A stretch of DNA of 64,000 nucleotides from AWTP1-13 sp050248715 (GTDB lineage: Bacteria > Pseudomonadota > Alphaproteobacteria > Rhizobiales > Hyphomicrobiaceae): positions 34,507 through 98,506 of the forward strand of contig JBFWRV010000015.1 of NCBI GenBank assembly GCA_050248715.1. Reading direction: 5' to 3'. The translations under genes and the position numbers were made by a program. Positions 17,187 to 25,339 of this stretch are shown here, piece after piece (the stretch's first letter is position 1; each line of letters begins with the position of its first letter). The notes beneath the pieces are model-generated. The model was given only the letters and a program-made list of their open reading frames with translations. It was not told where the DNA came from and did no database searches.

Positions 17187-17321
17187 TGTCATTCCGGAAT
17201 TTCGCGCCAGCGAAATATCCGGAACCCAGCGGAATCCGACGCCAATGCAACCCTGGGTCCCGGCTCTTCGCGCCATGCCGAAGGCATGCTTCCAGCATGA
17301 TGCGCTACGGCCGGGATGGCA
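17187..17321. repeat. Intergenic inverted-repeat element (copy 1)
   Basis: About 135 bases between convergent genes have imperfect terminal inverted repeats: TGTCATTCCGG at 17187-17197 and CCGGGATGGCA at 17311-17321. An internal hairpin at 17194-17222 has the stem ATTTCGC/GCGAAAT flanked by CCGG on both sides. The segment GGGTCCCGGCTC recurs as GGATCCCGGCTC in the element at 33420-33519. This structure is like small non-autonomous intergenic repeats spread in many alphaproteobacterial chromosomes. It may also act as a bidirectional terminator for the flanking convergent genes. Confidence 0.5.
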
Positions 17322-17329
17322 GCACACTC

Positions 17330-18184
17330 CTATCTGCGAAGGTGCACCCGCGCGGGCGGCAGCGGCAGGCCGGCGACGTCGCTGCGCAGGCGATAGACAG
17401 TGCCGCAGCTCTCGCTCGGGCCGCCGCGCGAACCGGTGACGATATAGAGGTCGCGCAGGTCGTCGCCGCCGAAACACAGGCTCGTCACCATGGGGCGCGG
17501 CACGGGGATGTCGCGACGATGGCGCCCGTCGGGACCGAATACCGCGACGCGGCCGCCGTGTGCGTCGGCGACCCAGACGGAGCCATCGGCAGCGACCTTG
17601 AGCCCATCGGGAACGCTGCCGGGGCCGAGGGCGGCGAAGGCGCGCCACGGGCCGACCGAGCCGTCGTCCAGCACATCGTAGACACGCACAAGCTCGCGCC
17701 GGGCATCGGAGTGATAGAGCAGCCGGCCGTCCGGCGAGAAGCCGAGGCCGTTCGTCAGCAAAATGCCGTCGGAGATCCGGCGAACCCGGCCGTTGAGGTC
17801 GATGAGGTAGAGATTGCCGGGCTTGGGCTCCTCGCCCCTGAAGATGGCGAAAGCGATCGAGCCGACGTAGATGCGCCCCTTGGCGTCCGTCGTCAGATCG
17901 TTGAAGCCCACGGCGCCGTCGGCGCCCTTCTGATCGAAGAGCACCTGCATGCTGTGGTCGGCGAGGCTTACATGCACGATGTCGCGGCCCCCGGCGACGA
18001 GGCCGCCCTCGGCGTGCAAGGCCATGCCGCCGACGCCGCGCCGCTTCGGCACGGCGAGGGAGATGTTGTCGGCACGGTCGAGCCGGTAGACGCCGCCGCC
18101 CAGCACGTCGCTGAAGTAGAGGCCTTCGGCCGAGTCCCACACGGGACCTTCGATGAGGCCGTAGCCCGCTGCCAACTCCTGCAT
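17330..18184 (-). CDS. SMP-30/gluconolactonase/LRE family beta-propeller hydrolase
   Basis: This 284-residue protein is a six-bladed propeller of the SMP-30/gluconolactonase type, which opens sugar or other lactones using one divalent metal. Visible family motifs are YGLIEGPVWD near the start (metal-ligand Glu), NDLTTDAKGRIYVG (Asn ligand), LTNGLGFSPDGRLLYHSD (Asn and Asp ligands) and PDGLKVAADGSVWVA. The ATG at 18184 is preceded by AAGGA eight bases away. It follows a GNAT gene by 11 bases. A lactonase at the end of a run with a monooxygenase and hydrolases suggests a ring-opening step. Confidence 0.9.
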   Translation of the reverse strand: MQELAAGYGLIEGPVWDSAEGLYFSDVLGGGVYRLDRADNISLAVPKRRGVGGMALHAEGGLVAGGRDIVHVSLADHSMQVLFDQKGADGAVGFNDLTTDAKGRIYVGSIAFAIFRGEEPKPGNLYLIDLNGRVRRISDGILLTNGLGFSPDGRLLYHSDARRELVRVYDVLDDGSVGPWRAFAALGPGSVPDGLKVAADGSVWVADAHGGRVAVFGPDGRHRRDIPVPRPMVTSLCFGGDDLRDLYIVTGSRGGPSESCGTVYRLRSDVAGLPLPPARVHLRR

Positions 18185-18195
18185 CGTGATGATCC

Positions 18196-18741
18196 TTACT
18201 TTGGAGTCGCCAGGTGGCGGCACTTGCGATCGGCGACCCAGACCAATCCGGTCCATTGCCCATCGTCGACCTTCACGGTGAAATCGCGAGCGGGGTCGCG
18301 TCTCAGCTCGAGCCGCCGCATGACGCCCTGCGAGCGGATGTTGTCGGGGGCCGTGTAGCTCGTGACCTCCGCCAGGTCTGTGCGGTCGAAGACATCCTTC
18401 AGCGCCGCCGCTGCGGCTTCCGACGCCAGCCCCTTTCCCCATGCGCTCCGCACGAACCGCCAGCCGATCTGGAAACCTGGGGCCAGCGGGAAAGGCGCGG
18501 GGATAGGCATGACCCCGGCATAGCCGATGAAAATGCCGTCGAGATCGTCGACCGCCCAGCGGCAGAAGCCATGCTCCTCGAGCGCGGCAACGTAGCGATG
18601 CATCTTCTGGTCGCTCTGCGATCGGGTGAGAGGGCCATCGACGTCCCGCATCACCTCGGCGTCCGCATGCATCGCCGCGAAGGCCGGCCCATCTGCGGCG
18701 CGCCAAGGGCGAAGTACGGTGCGGGCTGTGCTGATCGGCAT
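18196..18741 (-). CDS. GNAT-family N-acetyltransferase (RimJ/RimL-like)
   Basis: This 181-residue protein opens with STARTVLRPWRAADGPAFAAM, the beta-1/helix-1 pattern of the RimJ/RimL-like GNAT group. It contains GWRFVRSAWGKGLASEAAAA (about residues 92-111), the acetyl-CoA-binding loop. A later NIRSQGVMRRLELR matches the N-x-x-S-x-x-V-x-x-K/R-x-G region of these enzymes. Members acetylate ribosomal proteins, antibiotics or small amines; the substrate is not predictable. It lies 11 bases upstream of the SMP-30 gene in the same direction, so the two are probably co-transcribed. Confidence 0.87.
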   Translation of the reverse strand: MPISTARTVLRPWRAADGPAFAAMHADAEVMRDVDGPLTRSQSDQKMHRYVAALEEHGFCRWAVDDLDGIFIGYAGVMPIPAPFPLAPGFQIGWRFVRSAWGKGLASEAAAAALKDVFDRTDLAEVTSYTAPDNIRSQGVMRRLELRRDPARDFTVKVDDGQWTGLVWVADRKCRHLATPK

Positions 18742-18781
18742 CTACGCTTCCGATCCCCGATCGCCGGCTCTGTTGTCCGCC

Positions 18782-20110
18782 TCACACCACGGGGCGGGGC
18801 AGGCCGAGGTTTTCCCTGAGGGTGGCTCCCTTGTAGTCCCTCTGAAACAGCCCGCGCCGCTGCAACTCGGGCACCACCAGATTCACGAAATCCTCGTAGC
18901 TGCCGGGCACACAGGCCGCGCCGACCACGAAGCCGTCGCAGGCCGGTGCCGAAAACCATTCCTCGAAGATGTCGGCGACCTCCTTTGGGCCGCCGACCCA
19001 CGGCGGCGGCAGCTTGCCGCGCCGGGTGATCGTGATGAAGTCGCGCGGCGTCGGCTTGCGCCCGCCGAGCGCGGCAAGAACGCGGTCGCGGTGCGACTGG
19101 GTGCCGGTGAAGCGGGCAAGCTCGGCATCGGTGAAGGGCTCGTCGAGCGGCTTGGAGCCGAAGTCGAAGTTGCTGTTCTCCGACAGGAGCATCAGCGAGT
19201 CGACCTCCAGCGGCAGCGTCTCGATGAGTGCAAACTTGTCTTCCGCCTCAGCCTTGGTCGCGGCCACGACGGGATGGCAGAGCGTTGCGATCCTGACATG
19301 CTCGGGGTTGCGGCCGAGCGCGGCCGCGTCGGCCTTGAGCTCGGCGTAGTTCTTCCTCGACGCCTCCAGACCGGGGTTGCTGGTGAAGATGAGCTCGCCC
19401 CAGCGCGCGGCGAACCGCCGGCCGCGCCCGCTCTGTCCGGCCTGGATCACCACGGGATGGCCCTGGGGCGAGCGCGGTACGGTGAAGGGGCCGCGCGACT
19501 TGAAATGCTCGCCCTTGTGATCGATGCGCCGGACCTTGCCGGGATCGGCAAAGCGCCCCGCCGCCTTGTCGACGATGAGGGCGTCGTCGGCCCAGGTGTC
19601 CCAGTGGCCGTGCACGACTTCCAGGAACTCGTCGGCACGGTCGTAGCGCGCATCGTGCTCGATGACCTCGTCGAGGCCCATATTGCGCGCCTCGACGTCG
19701 TTCATGGAGGTGACGACGTTCCAGGCCGCGCGGCCGTTGGTCATCAGGTCCAGCGTCTGGAACAGGCGGGCGACGTGGAAAGGGTGATAGTAGGTCGTCG
19801 AGTAGGTGGAGCCGACGCCCAGCTGCGTGGTGCTCATCGCCATCGGCATCAGGCAGGCGATCGGATCCATCTTCACGCAGCGGATGCCGTGGGCGACGGC
19901 CTCGGCGAAACGGCCGCCGTGGAACTCCGGCATGCCCAGGCGATCATCGAAAAAGGCGAGCTGGAACTTCCCGGCCTCCAGCACGCGGGCGATGTGGGCG
20001 TAGTAGTCGGGCGAGGCGAAGTCGTTGCGCGAGTCGGGATGGCGCCAGGAGCCCGCGAAGTTCGAGCAGTTCTGCGCCTGCAGAAAGCCGATCAGTATGA
20101 TGTCGCGCAT
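18782..20110 (-). CDS. LLM-class flavin-dependent monooxygenase (NtaA/SnaA/DszA family)
   Basis: This 442-residue protein belongs to the bacterial luciferase-like monooxygenases that use reduced FMN made by a separate reductase. The subgroup includes nitrilotriacetate and EDTA monooxygenases, pristinamycin synthase SnaA and dibenzothiophene-sulfone monooxygenase DszA. Recognisable blocks are FQLAFFDDRLGMP, STTYYHPFHVARLFQTLD, GRAAWNVVTSMN with YDRADEF, and VVIQAGQSGRGRRFAARW. A GGGAGG ribosome-binding site precedes the ATG at 20110. No flavin reductase is encoded nearby. Within the minus-strand run it is the most likely oxygenase; the Rieske protein at 24.1 kb is not its known partner type. 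Confidence 0.92.
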   Translation of the reverse strand: MRDIILIGFLQAQNCSNFAGSWRHPDSRNDFASPDYYAHIARVLEAGKFQLAFFDDRLGMPEFHGGRFAEAVAHGIRCVKMDPIACLMPMAMSTTQLGVGSTYSTTYYHPFHVARLFQTLDLMTNGRAAWNVVTSMNDVEARNMGLDEVIEHDARYDRADEFLEVVHGHWDTWADDALIVDKAAGRFADPGKVRRIDHKGEHFKSRGPFTVPRSPQGHPVVIQAGQSGRGRRFAARWGELIFTSNPGLEASRKNYAELKADAAALGRNPEHVRIATLCHPVVAATKAEAEDKFALIETLPLEVDSLMLLSENSNFDFGSKPLDEPFTDAELARFTGTQSHRDRVLAALGGRKPTPRDFITITRRGKLPPPWVGGPKEVADIFEEWFSAPACDGFVVGAACVPGSYEDFVNLVVPELQRRGLFQRDYKGATLRENLGLPRPVV

Positions 20111-20177
20111 CCGCTTCCTCCCGGCGCGTGCGAGTAGCGACTTCTGCCGGCCGCCTCCCGCCTTGTTGGCGCCGACC

Positions 20178-20984
20178 CTACCACTTCGGCGGTTTGTCGA
20201 GGCGCATCACCGTGCCTTCGAGGCCGGGAACGGAGGGATAGGCTTTCGTCACCCGCGCATCATGGCCGGGGATGACGAGATCGCGCGAGCCCGCCAGCCG
20301 GTTGATGCGGCGATAGCCCTCGAGCATGCCGGGAAGATCGTAGAAGATGGCGAAGGGGCGCTCCTCGTCGACCTCCTCGAACACGTGCACGGCATCCGAC
20401 GCCAGGATCACCCACCCGCGGGCGGTATGCACGCGCAGGATCGCCTGCCCGCGCGCGTGGCCGCCCAGAAGGATGAACTCGATGCCCGGCGCGATGGTGA
20501 CGTCGCCCTTGTGGAAGACCATGCGCCCCGCATAGAGGAGATCGATCAGCGGCTTGATGTCGTCGGGGTGGTAGGCGGCGCGGAACGGCGGGTGCGTCAT
20601 GTCGCGGCCCGTGACGTGGATCATCTCCTCGTCCTGGATGTGGAAGCGGGCCTTGGGATAGTCGCTAATCGTGCCGACGTGGTCGAAATGCGCGTGCGTC
20701 AGGATCACATCGGGCTCGCTCGCCGCGTCGATGCCGATCTTGGCCAGCGCCTCGCTCGGCCGGCAGATGAAGTCGTAGGCGCGGCCCATGCGTTTGGCCT
20801 CGCGCTGGGTCATGCCGGTATCGACCACCCAGGTCCGGCCTCCACCCTTCAGGGCATAGGTGAAGAAATCGAGGCCTTGGATCATCTTGTGGTGGTCGCC
20901 GCCGAGGAACGTGTGCCCCTCCGAGCGCTTGTCCTGCTTGGCGTAGCGGATGGCGTAGATTTCGTATTCGGGAAGCTTCGACAA
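20178..20984 (-). CDS. Metallo-beta-lactamase-fold hydrolase (N-acyl-homoserine-lactonase-like)
   Basis: This 268-residue protein has the dinuclear zinc signature THAHFDHVG, with His97, His99, Asp101 and His102. Further ligands follow in VTGRDMTHPPF, LGGHARGQ and ASDAVH. The size and order match the AttM/AiiA-like lactonase branch, but that branch also has other ester and lactone hydrolases. The start is TTG at 20984, preceded by CCGGAGAGC; no better ATG is close. It sits between a luciferase-like monooxygenase and an alpha/beta hydrolase gene, so ring opening of a pathway lactone is as likely as quorum quenching. It is cytosolic, with no signal peptide. Confidence 0.9.
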   Translation of the reverse strand: MSKLPEYEIYAIRYAKQDKRSEGHTFLGGDHHKMIQGLDFFTYALKGGGRTWVVDTGMTQREAKRMGRAYDFICRPSEALAKIGIDAASEPDVILTHAHFDHVGTISDYPKARFHIQDEEMIHVTGRDMTHPPFRAAYHPDDIKPLIDLLYAGRMVFHKGDVTIAPGIEFILLGGHARGQAILRVHTARGWVILASDAVHVFEEVDEERPFAIFYDLPGMLEGYRRINRLAGSRDLVIPGHDARVTKAYPSVPGLEGTVMRLDKPPKW

Positions 20985-21060
20985 CGGTGCTCTCCGGAAG
21001 TGATTGCCGGCGGCTTCTGGCGTCGGGAGCGATACTCCATGTGCGGGAGAAGGGCGGTGG

Positions 21061-21945
21061 CTACTTCGTCATGCCCGTTATGCTGTCGCTCACCGCGCGC
21101 GGATCGCGCATCGGCCAGCGTCCCGCATCGACCTGGGTCCAGAATGCAGCAACGGCCGCATTGAAGGCATCGGGCTCCTCGATATTGATGGTGTGGCCGC
21201 TGTTGGGAATGAGCTGCAAGGCGGCCGAAGGGATCATCCGCTTCATGTAGACCCCGGGCAGCAGGCACGGCCAGTCCTCGTCGCCGCTGAGGATCAGGGT
21301 CGGAACCGTCAGCTTCTTGAGCTGCGGCTCCAGGTCGAAGATGGAGGGGCGTTCCTTCTGCACGCCGAGCTGGGTGTTGGCCGCGCCCTTGGCCGAATGC
21401 TCGGCCAGCTGCTGCTTGAACTCGGCAAAGCCGCGCGGGTCCTTGTTCTCGAACTGCACGCGCGTCGGCCCGTAGGCGTAAGCGTCGGCGAACTTGGCCA
21501 TGCCTTGGCTCTCGAGCCTCCCCGCGATCACGACCGCCTCGTTGCGGAACTTCTCGCGCTCGCCCTTCTCCGCGCCGTAGCCGACGCCGCCGACGACCAG
21601 CGAAAGCGCGCGTTCGGGATAGGCGAGCCCGAAGTGCAGCGTGGCGAAGCCGCCCATCGACAGGCCGCAGATGTGCGCCTTGGCGATCCCGAGCTGATCG
21701 AGCACCGAGCGGATGTCGTCGCGGGCGCGGGCTTGCGAGTAGGAGGCGACGTCGGGCGGCACCTCCGAGGGCATCCAGCCCCGCGCGTTGAAGGCGATGC
21801 AGCGATAGCGGCGGGCAAACGCGCGCATCTGCGGCTCCCAGCTGCGGCAATCGCCGGCGAACTCGTGCACGAAGACGACGGGCGTGCCGCTGCCGTTCTC
21901 CTCATAGAAGAGCTTGACGCTATCGTCGGTGGTCAGGAAGGGCAT
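21061..21945 (-). CDS. Alpha/beta-fold hydrolase
   Basis: This 294-residue protein carries the nucleophile elbow GLSMGG (Ser96). A strand-turn VVFVHEFAGD takes the place of the usual HG oxyanion motif. The late NSGHTINIEEP supplies the catalytic His, and ILSGDEDWPC the acid. The pattern is that of enol-lactone, carboxyl-ester and C-C bond hydrolases in aromatic and alicyclic degradation. The ATG at 21945 begins the conserved MPFLTTDDSVKLFYEE; a longer upstream frame is low complexity. It lies 76 bases before the lactonase-like gene and 178 bases after the amidohydrolase gene. Confidence 0.92.
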   Translation of the reverse strand: MPFLTTDDSVKLFYEENGSGTPVVFVHEFAGDCRSWEPQMRAFARRYRCIAFNARGWMPSEVPPDVASYSQARARDDIRSVLDQLGIAKAHICGLSMGGFATLHFGLAYPERALSLVVGGVGYGAEKGEREKFRNEAVVIAGRLESQGMAKFADAYAYGPTRVQFENKDPRGFAEFKQQLAEHSAKGAANTQLGVQKERPSIFDLEPQLKKLTVPTLILSGDEDWPCLLPGVYMKRMIPSAALQLIPNSGHTINIEEPDAFNAAVAAFWTQVDAGRWPMRDPRAVSDSITGMTK

Positions 21946-22123
21946 GGGCTCTCTCTGTCTTCTGGCTGGCGGTTCGGGGCGGGGCGCACGCAGCCATGCA
22001 ATCCGCCCCGGCACACTGTCGCGCGCCAGCAGCCGCGCTGACAACTGCTGTTGCGGCAGACCTGCCCAACCCGTCGGAGCTTGCAGGGCGGGACGAAGGC
22101 AACCTCGCCTCCTGGCCCAGGGC

Positions 22124-23356
22124 CTACAACTTCTTGCGCGGGGTCGGGTCGAGATTGAAGATGCGCGCGGCGTTGAGGCCCATGATGTTGCGTTTGGCCT
22201 GCTCCGACAGGCACCCGAGCTCGCAGATCATCTGCGGCAGGTCGAAATCGTAGTGCGGCCAGTCCGACGCGAAAAGCAGCTGCGTCTCCGCGTTGATCAT
22301 CTCGAGGGTTGTCGCGAGCGCCTTGGGATGCGTCACCTCCAGCGGCTGGGTGGTGTAGTAGCAGTGCTCGCGCATGTATTCGCTCGGGCAGCGCTTGAGC
22401 ATGGGCGCCTCGGATTGGCGCATAAGGAACTGGTCGTCGAGCCGCTGCATCAGGAACGGCACCCAGGCGAGCCCGCTCTCGACCCACACGGATTTGAGCT
22501 TCGGGAAGCGCTCGGGAATGCCGTTCAGGATCCAGTTCGTCATGTGCACCATGTTGCACCATACGAACCCCAGCGCGTGCATGCCGACGAAGCGGTTGAT
22601 GGTGGCGAGCGAGGGGTCCTGCCAGTGGTAGCCGGCGTGGAAGGCGAGCGGCTTGCCCTGCTCCTCGATCATCCGGTAGAGGCGCATGTAGTCGTTGTGA
22701 TGCACCGGCTTGCTGCGCGTGCTCGTGACGCAGTAGCCGATGACGCCCTTCTTGTGCCCCAGCTCCTCGACAGTGCGGCAGGCCTCCTCGGGCGTATTGA
22801 AGGGCAGGTAGATCAGCGACTTGATGCGATCGTCCGCAGACAGGATGCGATCGATCAGCCAGCGGTTGTAGGCATTGCCGAGCCAGATCTCCATCTCCGG
22901 CTGCGGATGCATGCCGAGGAACAGCATCGGCGTCGGGAACACCACCATGTTGTCGATCCCGAGCGAGTCCATGGCCCGGCGCGTGAGGACCACGTCGCGG
23001 TGCACATCCGTCTCCTCGACCTTCTCGCGGCGATCGTCCTGGTGCGGGATGCGTCCGCCTACGGACTGGTAGCGCAAGCCGAGGTCGCCGTTGAGCCCGT
23101 AAGGCGGCGCGCCCATCCTGTCGCTCTGGAAGCGAATGGCGTTGTCGCGGACGACAGGGTCCTCGATGTAGGAAACGATCTCCTTCCAGGAGACGGTCTC
23201 GACGTGATGGGCATCGATGTCGGCGATGAACCAGTCCTCCAGCCCGCGCCGCTTGGCGTAGCGCCGGGCGTGGGCGAGGATGTCGCGGGTATCGGCATTG
23301 ACGTCGATCGTTTGCGGCGAAAGCGGCTCGGACTTCAAGCTCGCGGGGGCGTCCAT
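22124..23356 (-). CDS. Amidohydrolase-superfamily (amidohydrolase 2 / ACMSD-like) protein
   Basis: This 410-residue protein belongs to the amidohydrolase 2 group, whose members decarboxylate or hydrate aromatic-derived acids. The N-terminal metal motif is IADIDAHHVE, a variant of the DxHxH of the family. Later ligands appear in LAFHAGYHW and the terminal ASDWPHYD (Asp). The stretch GLAWVPFLMQRLDDQFLMR is typical of large members active on aromatic carboxylates. The ATG at 23356 is chosen because GGAGG lies five bases upstream; another ATG four codons earlier is possible. Its place after the Rieske and 121-aa genes suggests it is a core step of the cluster. Confidence 0.9.
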   Translation of the reverse strand: MDAPASLKSEPLSPQTIDVNADTRDILAHARRYAKRRGLEDWFIADIDAHHVETVSWKEIVSYIEDPVVRDNAIRFQSDRMGAPPYGLNGDLGLRYQSVGGRIPHQDDRREKVEETDVHRDVVLTRRAMDSLGIDNMVVFPTPMLFLGMHPQPEMEIWLGNAYNRWLIDRILSADDRIKSLIYLPFNTPEEACRTVEELGHKKGVIGYCVTSTRSKPVHHNDYMRLYRMIEEQGKPLAFHAGYHWQDPSLATINRFVGMHALGFVWCNMVHMTNWILNGIPERFPKLKSVWVESGLAWVPFLMQRLDDQFLMRQSEAPMLKRCPSEYMREHCYYTTQPLEVTHPKALATTLEMINAETQLLFASDWPHYDFDLPQMICELGCLSEQAKRNIMGLNAARIFNLDPTPRKKL

Positions 23357-23407
23357 GGCTTCCTCCATTGTCGGCGGCCCTCTTCCCTGGTCGGCTGGGC
23401 GGGCCTC

Positions 23408-23773
23408 CTACGCGTTTGGCGGGCCGGCATCCTCGTCGGGCCGGCGGCGATACCACAGCGCGAGCTCCATCGGTCCGAGGCGGAGCGCGCGCAAGAGCTC
23501 GGAGACGGCAGACAGAAGCTCGGTCGGCGTCAGCTCCTCATCGCGCCGACCGGCGATCGGGCGGAAGGTGCGTTCCTCCCCGTCGGACTTGGCGACGTAG
23601 AGCCTGATCGCGGCCGTCATAATCTGGGCCACCGCCTCGTCCGAAACGCGTCCCGCTTCCCCGGCCGCGACGAGCTCGCGCGAGGCGCTAAGCAGATCGG
23701 GTGCGATGCGGTCGATCCAGGCGTAGGCGTCGTTGGCGAGGTCGCGTGCCGCCGGGCGGTCAGAGAACGACAT
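23408..23773 (-). CDS. Unknown small helical protein in the Rieske/amidohydrolase cluster
   Basis: I do not recognise this 121-residue protein. It is predicted largely helical and acidic in its first half (DLANDAYAWIDRIAPDLLSA). A short basic and proline-rich end follows, with TPTELLSAVSELLRAL near residue 80. It has no cysteines, signal peptide or membrane segment. Its start overlaps the end of the Rieske gene by 14 bases, and the amidohydrolase follows 51 bases later, so it is very likely translated with them. It could be an accessory or small subunit of an enzyme in this pathway, which is inference from position only. Confidence 0.75.
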   Translation of the reverse strand: MSFSDRPAARDLANDAYAWIDRIAPDLLSASRELVAAGEAGRVSDEAVAQIMTAAIRLYVAKSDGEERTFRPIAGRRDEELTPTELLSAVSELLRALRLGPMELALWYRRRPDEDAGPPNA

Positions 23774-24125
23774 AGACCTCTCCGTCGCGCAGTTTGACTG
23801 TTGCCTTCCTCAGCCGCAGGTGCGCGTGGCCGGGATGGCGCCCCGTCTTCAGGGAGAACTCGTAGCCGTGCCAGGGGCATACGATGTGGCGCTGGCTCTC
23901 GTCGTACTCGAGCGTGCGCGTGCGCTGCTCGGCGTCCGTGGGCTCGATTACCTTGCGCATGATGCGCCCCTGGCAGACAGGTCCGCCCAGGTGTGCGCAC
24001 ACGTTGTGCCAGGCGTAAAACTCGCCGTCGACGCGGAACACGCCGATTTCAGCCTCACCGCACTTGACGACCCTGCGGTCGCCCTCGGCGAATTCGGCAA
24101 GGGTGCCGACGCTGTACTCCGGCAT
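23760..24125 (-). CDS. Rieske [2Fe-2S] ferredoxin-like protein
   Basis: This 121-residue protein has the two Rieske cluster motifs: VCAHLGGPVC (Cys43, His45) and CPWHGYEF (Cys83, His86). The spacing between them is about 37 residues, longer than in typical Rieske ferredoxins, because of an inserted charged loop (RKVIEPTDAEQRTRTLEYDE). The start at 24125 is preceded by GGGAGG seven bases away. It should pass electrons to an oxygenase, but no Rieske oxygenase alpha subunit is present in the window. It is the first gene of the minus-strand run. The 3' fragment at 1-282 has the same expanded loop. Confidence 0.92.
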   Translation of the reverse strand: MPEYSVGTLAEFAEGDRRVVKCGEAEIGVFRVDGEFYAWHNVCAHLGGPVCQGRIMRKVIEPTDAEQRTRTLEYDESQRHIVCPWHGYEFSLKTGRHPGHAHLRLRKATVKLRDGEVYVVL

Positions 24126-24387
24126 GCACCTTCCTCCCAAGACCATGGCCGCCGGGCAGTTTTTGTCTCGAGCAGGGGGCAGGCCCTGCGCCGTCGGCTG
24201 ACGAAGCATAGACCTGCGTATCGGGTCTGGCACGTCCCGCGACGGGTCTTGGGGCGAAATTCCGGGCTCTCTGTCCCTCCGCGGCTTTCCCTCTCGACCG
24301 CGAAAGCAACACAATCTCAGCCATTTGAGGTCACCATCCCTTGCCAAGACCGCACGTGGCGGGAGGCCCGCCGATCGGACAGGACCA

Positions 24388-25023
24388 GTGAAACGCAACT
24401 GCATTCTGGCGGGGATGGCCGCTCTGATCGTGACAGGGCCCGCCGGGGCCGCCACCAACGGCGCGCGGCGCGATACGGTGGATACCATCATTGTGCACGC
24501 GATCAGCGGGCCGTCCTGCTCGCGCGGCGAGGTGGTGTTCTCCGGCGCGCCTGGTGACGCCGAGCGATGGAAAACCTTCTTCGACCGGCATCCCTTCCTC
24601 GGCATTCACTACGTGGTGGACCGCGACGGCATTGTGCTCGCAAGCACTCCGGAGAACCGAATCGCCAATCACGCGCTCGATAACAACGATACCTCGATCG
24701 GCATCGAGCTCGTGCACGACGGCGATGGCCAGGAGCCCTACGCCGCGCGCCAGATCGATGCGCTGATCGCCTTGCTGAGGTCGATCCGCACCCGCCACGC
24801 CGTGCCGCTCGAGAACATCAAGGGACATGCCGACGTCGACGAGCGCACGTTCCGCTGCGGAGGCGGGACCTACAAGACGAAGGTAGACCCGGGCGCCAAT
24901 TTCCCATGGGCGCGGATACGCTCGGCTCTGGGCGGCCGTCCGCGCCTTCTGTCCGAGCCAAAGCCTGTCCCCAGGCGCCCAGCGGCACCGCCGGCGATGC
25001 AAGTTCGCGCCACCGGGCCGTGA
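24388..25023 (+). CDS. Secreted N-acetylmuramoyl-L-alanine amidase (Amidase_2 domain)
   Basis: This 211-residue protein has a signal peptide when started at the GTG at 24388 (VKRNCILAGMAALIVTGPAG, cut near GAAT). The Amidase_2 (AmpD-like) zinc site is visible: IIVHAIS, GIHYVVDRDG, IKGHADVD and KVDPG supply the His and Asp ligands. A conserved NDTSIGIELVHDG lies between. Such enzymes cut the bond between N-acetylmuramic acid and L-alanine in periplasmic peptidoglycan or its fragments. The tail after about residue 180 is Pro/Arg-rich and likely disordered. It precedes an L,D-transpeptidase gene on the same strand. Confidence 0.88.
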   Translation: MKRNCILAGMAALIVTGPAGAATNGARRDTVDTIIVHAISGPSCSRGEVVFSGAPGDAERWKTFFDRHPFLGIHYVVDRDGIVLASTPENRIANHALDNNDTSIGIELVHDGDGQEPYAARQIDALIALLRSIRTRHAVPLENIKGHADVDERTFRCGGGTYKTKVDPGANFPWARIRSALGGRPRLLSEPKPVPRRPAAPPAMQVRATGP

Positions 25024-25339
25024 CCGCACCGCCCGAGCTGGAGCGGCGCCGGGGCGTGCCCGCACCGGCATGGAGGGGGGCGGTCTAGCCTCTGATCTGG
25101 CGGCTCAATTCCTGGTGACCCGGTGTGATCGGTCTTTGTTTGGCCATATCCCTGGCGCGAGCTATAGGAACCGTGGTCAGGCGCGGGTTTTCCCGATTCG
25201 GCGCACGATGGCGAGGCGCGCACCACCGGGCCGCACCCGACGGGGTTAGAGGGTTCAGAATTCTTTGTTCCGGAGCACCCGCTGCGCAGCGCTGGCTGCG
25301 TATACGGCAAGCTGCAGACTTTGAAGAGGGCGAGTTCAG
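25024..25339. other. 316-bp intergenic region before the L,D-transpeptidase gene
   Basis: No gene or clear promoter is recognisable. A relatively AT-rich patch around 25130-25165 is the most likely place for the promoter of the downstream gene, but I cannot assign -35 and -10 boxes with confidence. Confidence 0.35.

Noticed and set aside
20178..20984. Assignment of the MBL-fold protein as a quorum-quenching lactonase
   Set aside because: The fold and motif fit, but the neighbours are catabolic and other lactones or esters are equally likely, so the specific label is not justified.
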